Origin: Bacillota bacterium
Lineage (GTDB): Bacteria; Bacillota; Clostridia; Tissierellales; Peptoniphilaceae
Assembly: GCA_023418835.1 (NCBI GenBank)
Contig: JAEZYW010000021.1
Coordinates: forward strand, 1 to 12,899
DNA: 12,899 nucleotides
Reading direction: 5' to 3'
Position numbers and translations under genes: made by a program. Below, piece by piece: positions 8,480 to 12,899 of the stretch (its first letter is position 1; each line of letters begins with the position of its first letter). Under the pieces are notes generated by a model that had not been told where the DNA came from, made no database searches, and saw nothing but the letters and a program-made list of their open reading frames with translations.

Positions 8480-8784
8480 ACGTTTTTAGGAAGTTTTACA
8501 CTCTGTCCTATACTTATGTCGTGTCCGTCGTTTAAATCCATTGTAATAAGCACTAGGTCTCTAAAGTCCATATTTCGCGGTTTTTCTATATTGTTATAGT
8601 TAGATTTTACTATATTCCAAATTGTATCGCCATCTTTGGCAATTACATAGAAATATTCAGTTGAATTAAAATCCAATTCGACATTGTGTTCAATTTCTTT
8701 GTCAATTGTTATTCCTACATTAAAAATTAGTAACAATATTATTACACTTACTAATCTTATTTTATATTTAAAATTTTTCTTCAT
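8473..8784 (-). CDS. yneA: YneA-like SOS-induced cell division suppressor (LysM protein)
   Basis: This small protein of 103 residues has a basic start (MKKNFKYKIR), a single membrane segment at about 10-27 and an extracellular C-terminal LysM domain at about 46-99 (YVIAKDGDTIWNIV ... SIGQSVKLP). The architecture and size match B. subtilis YneA, which is made during the SOS response and delays cell division. The identity rests mainly on context: it is divergent from lexA and its promoter has a perfect SOS box in the spacer. ATG 8784 is chosen because GGAGGT (8793-8798) lies 8 bases upstream; an in-frame TTG at 8790 would be only 2 bases from that site. It ends in a terminator shared with the recombinase gene. 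Overall sequence similarity to YneA cannot be measured here, and another LysM protein is the alternative. Confidence 0.82.
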   Translation of the reverse strand: MKKNFKYKIRLVSVIILLLIFNVGITIDKEIEHNVELDFNSTEYFYVIAKDGDTIWNIVKSNYNNIEKPRNMDFRDLVLITMDLNDGHDISIGQSVKLPKNVK

Positions 8785-8811
8785 TGTCAATTACCTCCAC
8801 ACATTAGTTCG

Positions 8812-8823
8812 GTACGTTTGTTC
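8812..8823 (-). promoter_or_regulatory. possible additional SOS box downstream of the yneA-like promoter
   Basis: Read on the minus strand this is GAACAAACGTAC, one mismatch from GAAC-N4-GTTC. It falls just downstream of the expected yneA-like transcription start (near 8825), where a bound repressor would block initiation or early elongation. Confidence 0.5.
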
Positions 8824-8830
8824 TATTTAT

Positions 8831-8859
8831 ATAATACATGAACAATTGTTCCCTGTCAA
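8831..8859 (-). promoter_or_regulatory. predicted promoter of yneA-like gene
   Basis: On the minus strand, consensus TTGACA (8854-8859), a 17-base spacer and TATTAT (8831-8836) form a strong sigma-A promoter about 50 bases upstream of the start codon. The spacer contains the perfect SOS box, so LexA binding would block RNA polymerase directly. Confidence 0.85.
8840..8851. promoter_or_regulatory. LexA operator (perfect SOS box)
   Basis: GAACAATTGTTC is a perfect 12-bp palindrome matching the Gram-positive SOS box core GAAC-N4-GTTC. It lies between the -35 and -10 of the yneA-like promoter. Confidence 0.92.
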
Positions 8860-8877
8860 TACTTTTTATAAAAAAAT

Positions 8878-8889
8878 GAACTAATGTTT
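8878..8889. promoter_or_regulatory. LexA operator at the lexA promoter (one base off)
   Basis: GAACTAATGTTT matches the SOS box core GAAC-N4-GTTC except in the last base, where Y is tolerated in the Bacillus consensus. It overlaps the first two bases of the predicted lexA -35 element, as expected for autorepression. Confidence 0.75.
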
Positions 8890-8916
8890 GTTTATTGTCA
8901 TTTAATGTGATAGAAT
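8888..8916 (+). promoter_or_regulatory. predicted promoter of lexA
   Basis: TTGTTT (8888-8893), a 17-base spacer and TAGAAT (8911-8916) with a TGA extension in front (extended -10). The start codon lies about 24 bases downstream of the -10. The SOS box at 8878-8889 overlaps its -35. Confidence 0.65.
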
Positions 8917-8939
8917 TATTACAAAGATAGGTGATAAAT

Positions 8940-9560
8940 ATGTATGAAGATTTAAATCAAAAAGAAATGGAAATCTTATTTTTTATAAAGAAAATTATTG
9001 AAACCCAAGGATACTCCCCTACTGTGCGAGAAATTTGTAAGGGAGTAGGTTTAAAAAGCCCATCATCTGTACATGGTTATTTAGAAAGACTTGAAGCTAA
9101 AAATTACATAGAAAAATCAGCAATGAAAAATAGAACTTTGGTAATTAAAGCACAAGATGATGATTTGATTCTATCAAAAAAGCAAACAGTGGATGTGCCT
9201 ATAGTCGGTCAAGTTGCTGCAGGTAGTCCTATATTAGCTTCTGAAAATATAGAAGATACCTTCCCTATCCCTACTTATTTAGCAGAGGATAAAGACCTTT
9301 TTATGTTAAAGATATCAGGAGATAGTATGATAAATATAGGAATTCTAGATGGAGACTATGTTTTAATTGAAAGAAGATCATCAGCAAAAAACGGAGATAT
9401 CGTTTTGGCATTGATTGATGACTCTGCAACTATAAAAAGATTTTACAAGGAAACAGACTATTATAGACTACAACCTGAAAACGATAATATGGATCCAATA
9501 ATAACTAGAGATTTGGAAATATTAGGCCATGTAATCGGACTGTATAGAGATTTGGTATAA
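8940..9560 (+). CDS. lexA: SOS response repressor LexA
   Basis: LexA represses the SOS regulon and, when RecA is activated by single-stranded DNA, cleaves itself. The N-terminal winged helix-turn-helix is clear (GYSPTVREICKGVGL then SSVHGYLERLE, about residues 24-55). The self-cleavage site is the Ala94-Gly95 bond in VAAGSPI, and the catalytic dyad is S129 (SGDSM) and K166 (TIKRF). I chose ATG 8940 (206 residues) because AGGTG at 8929-8933 is its ribosome binding site and MYEDLNQKEMEIL aligns with the family start; a GTG at 8931 lies inside that site. The gene is divergent from the YneA-like gene and both promoters carry SOS boxes, so lexA should repress itself. It ends 14 bases before a strong terminator hairpin. 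Confidence 0.97.
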   Translation: MYEDLNQKEMEILFFIKKIIETQGYSPTVREICKGVGLKSPSSVHGYLERLEAKNYIEKSAMKNRTLVIKAQDDDLILSKKQTVDVPIVGQVAAGSPILASENIEDTFPIPTYLAEDKDLFMLKISGDSMINIGILDGDYVLIERRSSAKNGDIVLALIDDSATIKRFYKETDYYRLQPENDNMDPIITRDLEILGHVIGLYRDLV

Positions 9561-9574
9561 AGCCTACATTCAAA

Positions 9575-9606
9575 AACCCCCTAATTCATAAAAGGATTAG
9601 GGGGTT
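9575..9606. terminator. bidirectional terminator between lexA and ABC permease gene
   Basis: The stem AACCCCCTAAT (9575-9585) pairs perfectly with ATTAGGGGGTT (9596-9606) over a 10-base loop. On the minus strand the hairpin is followed by a short T-run (complement of the A-run 9572-9576), so it is strongest for the ABC operon. On the plus strand TTAATT follows and it should still stop lexA transcripts. Confidence 0.9.
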
Positions 9607-9624
9607 AATTCGTATAAATTACGG

Positions 9625-10437
9625 TTATACTATCAAATCTTTTCTATCATAATATAAATTCCCAATTATTAAAAAGGCAATTGACGGAACTAAAGATCCA
9701 ATTAATAATGCCATAAAAAGACGAGTTATATCAAAATCATAAGTTTCTTGCAAAGTTCTCAATGGTATAAAAATGTGGCCAGGGATGTCAATCATCTTAC
9801 TACTGATTAAAATATTTAAAATCAACAGTGCTAGTATTATCAATGAGCCAATACCACCTAATCCACTAGTTCTTTTTGCAAATGCAGAAATCATAGTCCC
9901 CAAAGACAAAAATAATAATCCCTGGAAGAAAATGACAATAAAATTTCTAATATGACTCTGTATCACTTCCATTAAATCTAATTCTCCCACATATGAGTAA
10001 GCATAGCTGGTCGATAGCAGAAGTAATAAAACTAGAAATATTAAATTTAATAAATTTGCCACGAATTTATAAGTTAAAATTTCCGCCCTAGTTATTGGAT
10101 TAATGTAAACATATTCTATAGTTCCATAGCCTTGTTCTCTCGCTAAGGAGCTAAGTCCAATGTTTAATGAATAAATTGATACCATAACTGATATAAAAAC
10201 TAAAATAGTTTTAAAATATAAACGCAAATTCCCAAAGGCTTCAATGCCAACGGGAAATATTACATCTTTTATATTAGCAGGAATGTCTCTAAGATTGGAT
10301 TCTACAATTGGTTGGACACTAGGATCATTGACTATTGGAAATGCAAGCATAAACATAGCAACAATTATAATCAAAAATACAAACCAGGTAATTTGTTTTC
10401 CGATATTAAATTTATATTCATTTATTAATGTCGACAT
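9625..10437 (-). CDS. ABC-2 type transporter permease
   Basis: This is a membrane protein of 270 residues with about six hydrophobic segments (near 17-35, 75-97, 127-147, 165-187, 194-213 and 240-260). It carries the motif REQGYGTIEYVYINPITRAEIL, typical of ABC-2 permeases in which a cytoplasmic loop precedes re-entry into the membrane. An extracytoplasmic loop lies between segments 1 and 2. It pairs with the ATPase encoded just upstream to form an exporter in the cytoplasmic membrane; the substrate cannot be told from sequence. I chose ATG 10437 because AGGAGG at 10444-10449 lies 6 bases upstream; a longer frame to 10467 would place this site inside the gene. The start overlaps the ATPase gene by 20 bases. 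Drug, lantibiotic or other small-molecule export are all possible. Confidence 0.87.
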   Translation of the reverse strand: MSTLINEYKFNIGKQITWFVFLIIIVAMFMLAFPIVNDPSVQPIVESNLRDIPANIKDVIFPVGIEAFGNLRLYFKTILVFISVMVSIYSLNIGLSSLAREQGYGTIEYVYINPITRAEILTYKFVANLLNLIFLVLLLLLSTSYAYSYVGELDLMEVIQSHIRNFIVIFFQGLLFLSLGTMISAFAKRTSGLGGIGSLIILALLILNILISSKMIDIPGHIFIPLRTLQETYDFDITRLFMALLIGSLVPSIAFLIIGNLYYDRKDLIV

Positions 10438-11464
10438 CTGTATCCTCCTGTGTTTGTAATTCTTCAATGTCTTCTGATTTGATTACAATTGTATGTTCGC
10501 CTGTATTGTTTGTGACATCATAATTAGTCTTTTCCTTTGTTTTATTAGGAATCTCTTCTTTTTCGGTTTCAATAGAAGGTATTTGACTATCCAAAACTAT
10601 ATCTTTTTCTATTATTGTCAATTTCTCATTGAGGGTAGAATCTTCTACAGAAAAATCAATCAATCCAGACTTATAAATCGCCTCAGCTAATAAATCTAAT
10701 GATGAATTATAATAAAATACCGTCTCATTTCCACTTCTTACTAGTTTAGCTCCAATTCCAGTAAAAATATTCTTGTCTACACCTTTATCATAATATTTTA
10801 AAATTTTGTCATTTGACAGCTTATTACTTTGATCTTCTTCTTCAATTACCTCTCCATCATGTAGATAATAGATATTATCACAGATACTTTGAGCCTCTTT
10901 TAAATTAGAAGTGCAAATTAGTACTGAGGCACCAGCGCGATTTTTTTCTTCTAAAATGTCATACAATTTAATTCTGGTTCTAGAATCCGTTATAGATTCA
11001 GGCTCATCTAGTATAATAAGTTCAGGATCGGAAACAAGGCCATTTATAGCAGCAAGTTTTCTTTTATCTAAAAGAGAGAGTTTTCCAATTTTATTAGCCA
11101 AGTTCATATCAAAATAATCAATTAGAAAATCTATTTCTCCGCTATTTTTTACTCTTCTTGAATTTATAGTATTTTTTAAAATAGAAATGGGTCTGGCATT
11201 GTTATCAAACCAATTGGATTGAGGAATTATTCCCACATTTTTTTTGATTTCTTTATTATCACGAATAGAATCCATTCCAAATATGGAAATTTCTCCAGTC
11301 TTTGGACGGTAGAAATTTAAAAGTAATTTTAATAAAGTGGTTTTGCCTGAACCAGACTTCCCTACTATACCTAAAATTTCTCCCTTTTTCATTTTAATAT
11401 TCGTAGGCTTTAGTTTAAAATTAAAGATATTTTTACTTACATCATTAAATTCTATTATATTCAT
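10418..11464 (-). CDS. ABC transporter ATP-binding protein with atypical signature and long acidic tail
   Basis: This is the nucleotide-binding subunit, 348 residues. Present are Walker A GKSGSGKT (35-42), the Q-loop glutamine Q82 (IIPQSN) and Walker B LIILDE (149-154). Unusual features are LSLLD (129-133) where LSGGQ or LSKGM is expected, and TSNLKEAQ (185-192), where Asn187 replaces the switch histidine. The D-loop reads ESITD rather than TSGLD. Beyond about residue 215 there is a further region of about 80 residues with mixed character, then an acidic, Glu/Lys/Thr-rich tail of about 55 residues that looks disordered. ATG 11464 has AAGGAG at 11472-11477, 7 bases upstream. The end overlaps the permease start by 20 bases. 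It is clearly an ABC-2 type exporter ATPase; whether it hydrolyses ATP normally is open. Confidence 0.87.
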   Translation of the reverse strand: MNIIEFNDVSKNIFNFKLKPTNIKMKKGEILGIVGKSGSGKTTLLKLLLNFYRPKTGEISIFGMDSIRDNKEIKKNVGIIPQSNWFDNNARPISILKNTINSRRVKNSGEIDFLIDYFDMNLANKIGKLSLLDKRKLAAINGLVSDPELIILDEPESITDSRTRIKLYDILEEKNRAGASVLICTSNLKEAQSICDNIYYLHDGEVIEEEDQSNKLSNDKILKYYDKGVDKNIFTGIGAKLVRSGNETVFYYNSSLDLLAEAIYKSGLIDFSVEDSTLNEKLTIIEKDIVLDSQIPSIETEKEEIPNKTKEKTNYDVTNNTGEHTIVIKSEDIEELQTQEDTDVDINK

Positions 11465-11487
11465 ATGAATTCTCCTTATTTAAATTA

Positions 11488-11516
11488 ATTATAAAGAATA
11501 ATGTATCTAAAAGCAA
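11488..11516 (-). promoter_or_regulatory. predicted promoter of the ABC transporter operon
   Basis: On the minus strand TTGCTT (11511-11516), a 17-base spacer and perfect TATAAT (11488-11493) lie just upstream of the ATPase ribosome binding site, giving a very short leader. The -35 is a weak match. In the stretch 11517-11671 I see no gene, riboswitch or T-box, only AT-rich sequence. Confidence 0.55.
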
Positions 11517-11671
11517 TGATTAGTTAGGAAAAGTAAAAACTCCGAAATTTAAAAAATGATAAGTCATATTGATAAATATACTACAAAACTAGATTAAATT
11601 ATAAATATGATTTGTATATAATCCTCAAGAAATCTAGCAAATTCAAGAATATTTTCAAAAAATAAACAATA

Positions 11672-11697
11672 AAAAATGGCTATTTCTAGCCACTTTT
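11672..11697 (-). terminator. terminator after the tRNA operon
   Basis: On the minus strand the stem AAAAGTGGCTA pairs with TAGCCATTTTT (one G-U pair) over a GAAA tetraloop, with a run of six T residues on the 3' side. It begins three bases after the tRNA-Arg CCA end. Confidence 0.85.
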
Positions 11698-11699
11698 AC

Positions 11700-11775
11700 T
11701 GGTACACCCAGAGGGATTCGAACCCCCGACCAACTGGTTCGAAGCCAGCGACTCTATCCACTGAGCTATGGGTGT
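11700..11775 (-). tRNA. tRNA-Arg (anticodon UCG)
   Basis: The 76-base tRNA has acceptor arms ACACCCA and TGGGTGT followed by A and encoded CCA. The anticodon loop is CTTCGAA, closed by GCTGG and CCAGT, giving anticodon UCG (Arg, CGA and likely other CGN codons). The T-loop is TTCGAAT. It is the last tRNA of a His-Leu-Arg cluster and has no clear promoter of its own. Confidence 0.95.
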
Positions 11776-11786
11776 TTAAAATAGAA

Positions 11787-11809
11787 AAAACCTTTTTATA
11801 AAAGGTTTT
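11787..11809 (-). terminator. terminator-like hairpin between tRNA-Leu and tRNA-Arg
   Basis: A perfect 10-bp stem (AAAACCTTTT with AAAAGGTTTT) closes a 3-base loop. On the minus strand it ends in six T residues, four of which are in the stem. The stem is AT-rich and may be a weak, leaky terminator or a processing element, as tRNA-Arg appears to depend on read-through. Confidence 0.65.
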
Positions 11810-11813
11810 AAAA

Positions 11814-11897
11814 TGGTGCGGGAAAGAGGACTTGAACCCCCACGTCAATGACACTAGATCCTAAGTCTAGCGCGTCTGCCAATTCCGCCATTCCCGC
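11814..11897 (-). tRNA. tRNA-Leu (anticodon UAG)
   Basis: The 84-base class II tRNA has acceptor arms GCGGGAA and TTCCCGC, encoded CCA, and an extended variable arm. The anticodon loop is CTTAGGA, closed by CTAGA and TCTAG, giving anticodon UAG (Leu, CUA and probably other CUN codons). It is the middle tRNA of the cluster. Confidence 0.95.
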
Positions 11898-11905
11898 ATA
11901 TTATA

Positions 11906-11983
11906 TGGGGTGGATAGTGGGATTCGAACCCACGATCTCCAGAGCCACAATCTGGCGCCTTAACCAACTCGGCTATACCCACC
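11906..11983 (-). tRNA. tRNA-His (anticodon GUG)
   Basis: The acceptor arms GTGGGTA and TATCCAC carry discriminator C and encoded CCA. Position 11983 supplies the extra 5' G (G-1) characteristic of tRNA-His, pairing with C73. The anticodon loop is TTGTGGC, giving GUG. It is the first tRNA of the cluster, about 14 bases downstream of the predicted transcription start. Confidence 0.95.
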
Positions 11984-12003
11984 ATATTTGAGTAACGAAG
12001 TTT

Positions 12004-12032
12004 ATTGTATCAAAATAAATCTCGATTGTCAA
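12004..12032 (-). promoter_or_regulatory. strong promoter of the tRNA operon
   Basis: On the minus strand consensus TTGACA (12027-12032), a 17-base spacer and TACAAT (12004-12009) lie directly between the ychF stop codon and tRNA-His. No terminator is visible after ychF, so its transcripts may also enter the tRNA genes. Confidence 0.85.
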
Positions 12033-12039
12033 ATAATTT

Positions 12040-12899
12040 TTACACATTAAATCTAAATAACACTACATCTCCATCTTTCATTACGTATTCTTTACCTTCA
12101 GACCTTACCAATCCCTTTTCTTTAGCAGTGTTAATATTACCAGCATTCTTAATATCCTCAAAAGATACTACTTCAGCTCTGATAAAGCCTCTTTCTATAT
12201 CTGAATGTATCTCTCCTGCCGCTTGTTGAGCTTTAGTTCCTTTTTTGATAGTCCAAGCCCTAGTTTCCATTGGACCTGCAGTTAGATAGCTTATTAGTCC
12301 TAGTAAGGAGTAACTAGATTTTATCAATCTGTCTAAGCCTGATTCATTCATTCCCAGTTCTTCAATAAATAGTTTAGCATCATCTTCGCTTAGTTGAGCA
12401 ATTTGAGACTCTATTTCAGCAGATATTATTACAACATTAGAATCTTCTGCCTCAGCTATTTCCTTTACTTCATCTACTAAAGGATTATCTGGCGACAAAA
12501 TGTCTTCTTCTGATACATTGGCAGCATAAATAACTTTTTTAAGAGATAGTAAGTTATAACTTCTAAGAATTTTCTCTTCTTCTTGTGTAAAAGTTAAATT
12601 CCTAATAGGTTTATTTCCTTCAAGTGTTTCAATTAACCTATTAGTTAAATCCAATTCTACTTGAAGGGATTTCTCACCTTTTACGCCTTTTATAAGTCTT
12701 TGTTTTCTTTTTTCTAAAAGATCTAAATCTGAAAATATTAATTCCATATTAATAGTTTCAATATCTCTTTTTGGATTGACTTCCCCATCTACATGAATAA
12801 TATTAGGGTCGTCAAAGCATCTTACCACATGTACGATTGCATCTACTTCTCTAATATTAGATAAAAATTGATTTCCTAGTCCTTCTCCCTCGCTAGCTC
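12040..12899 (-). CDS. ychF: ribosome-associated P-loop NTPase YchF, 3' part
   Basis: This is the C-terminal part of YchF/Ola1, an Obg-like P-loop NTPase that prefers ATP and binds ribosomes. The gene begins beyond the right edge, so the P-loop is outside the window; about 286 of the usual 365 or so residues are visible. In-frame sequence upstream of the first visible GTG at 12828 reads ASEGEGLGNQFL, then IREVDAIVHVVRCFDDPNI, typical of the family. The nucleotide-specificity motif is NVSE (12508-12519), in place of NKxD. The C-terminal TGS-like domain (RAWTIKKGTKAQQAAGEIHS to DGDVVLFRFNV) is complete. It lies just upstream of the tRNA operon promoter. The visible part shows nothing irregular. 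Confidence 0.97.
   Translation of the reverse strand, partial: ASEGEGLGNQFLSNIREVDAIVHVVRCFDDPNIIHVDGEVNPKRDIETINMELIFSDLDLLEKRKQRLIKGVKGEKSLQVELDLTNRLIETLEGNKPIRNLTFTQEEEKILRSYNLLSLKKVIYAANVSEEDILSPDNPLVDEVKEIAEAEDSNVVIISAEIESQIAQLSEDDAKLFIEELGMNESGLDRLIKSSYSLLGLISYLTAGPMETRAWTIKKGTKAQQAAGEIHSDIERGFIRAEVVSFEDIKNAGNINTAKEKGLVRSEGKEYVMKDGDVVLFRFNV

Noticed and set aside
8798..8810. Possible fourth SOS box, GAACTAATGTGTG on the minus strand
   Set aside because: It differs at two positions of the GTTC half and overlaps the yneA-like ribosome binding site. It is a near-copy of the sequence at 8878-8890 in inverse orientation, but too weak to call an operator.
8684..8884. A 66-codon plus-strand frame over the yneA-like gene and its promoter
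   Set aside because: It runs antisense through the membrane segment of the LysM gene and the SOS operator region, has no ribosome binding site, and its content reflects the reverse complement of that gene.
8931..8939. GTG at 8931 as the lexA start
   Set aside because: It overlaps the AGGTG ribosome binding site for ATG 8940 and would add three residues absent from the family alignment.
11517..11671. Search for a T-box, riboswitch or small gene upstream of the ABC operon
   Set aside because: No T-box motif, conserved stem-loop set or coding frame with a ribosome binding site could be found; one 15-codon frame near 11550 lacks any start signal.
12005..12229. A 74-codon plus-strand frame over the end of ychF
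   Set aside because: It lies antisense to well-conserved YchF sequence and over the tRNA promoter, with no ribosome binding site.

Overview
The window reads as a chromosomal housekeeping segment from an AT-rich, low-GC Gram-positive bacterium, most likely an anaerobic Clostridia or Tissierellia-type Firmicute. This placement is inference from three things: the gene order miaB-mutS-mutL-miaA-(YnbB/methionine gamma-lyase family)-recombinase-lexA, the Gram-positive SOS box type (GAAC-N4-GTTC), and tRNA genes that encode their own CCA ends. I see no prophage, insertion sequence, CRISPR array or toxin-antitoxin pair.

Region 1 (1-7423, + strand) is one tightly packed operon. It holds the 3' part of miaB, then mutS, mutL, miaA and a PLP-dependent YnbB-type lyase gene. 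Each gene overlaps the next by 4 to 11 bases, which suggests translational coupling. MiaA and MiaB perform successive steps of the same A37 tRNA modification (i6A, then ms2i6A), and MutS and MutL are the core of mismatch repair. Hfq, often encoded just after miaA in related bacteria, has no room here. The mutL linker carries a perfect 21-bp in-frame tandem duplication.

Region 2 (7424-9606) holds a tyrosine recombinase (XerC/XerD type) and an SOS module. The recombinase has its own promoter, and a 34-bp near-perfect dyad covers the -10 element. Beyond it, a small membrane-anchored LysM protein (YneA-like division inhibitor) and lexA are divergent. They share an intergenic region with one perfect SOS box inside the yneA promoter spacer, a near-match over the lexA -35, and a third near-match downstream of the yneA promoter. 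The recombinase and yneA genes converge on one bidirectional terminator whose stem contains both stop codons.

Region 3 (9575-11517, - strand) is a two-gene ABC-2 type exporter operon with its own promoter. Its ATPase has a normal Walker A, Q-loop and Walker B, but a degenerate signature motif, Asn where the H-loop His is expected, and a long acidic C-terminal tail. The lexA and permease genes converge on a strong hairpin terminator.

Region 4 (11672-12899, - strand) is a tRNA operon, His(GUG)-Leu(UAG)-Arg(UCG), driven by a strong sigma-A promoter just downstream of ychF. It has a terminator-like hairpin between Leu and Arg and another after Arg. The 3' part of ychF, a ribosome-associated P-loop NTPase gene, runs off the right edge.

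No gene-free stretch exceeds 300 bases. The longest, about 200 bases upstream of the ABC operon, holds only its promoter and the tRNA terminator. The most notable items are the SOS operator layout, the dyad beside the recombinase, the unusual ABC ATPase and the mutL repeat. None is clearly a new system.
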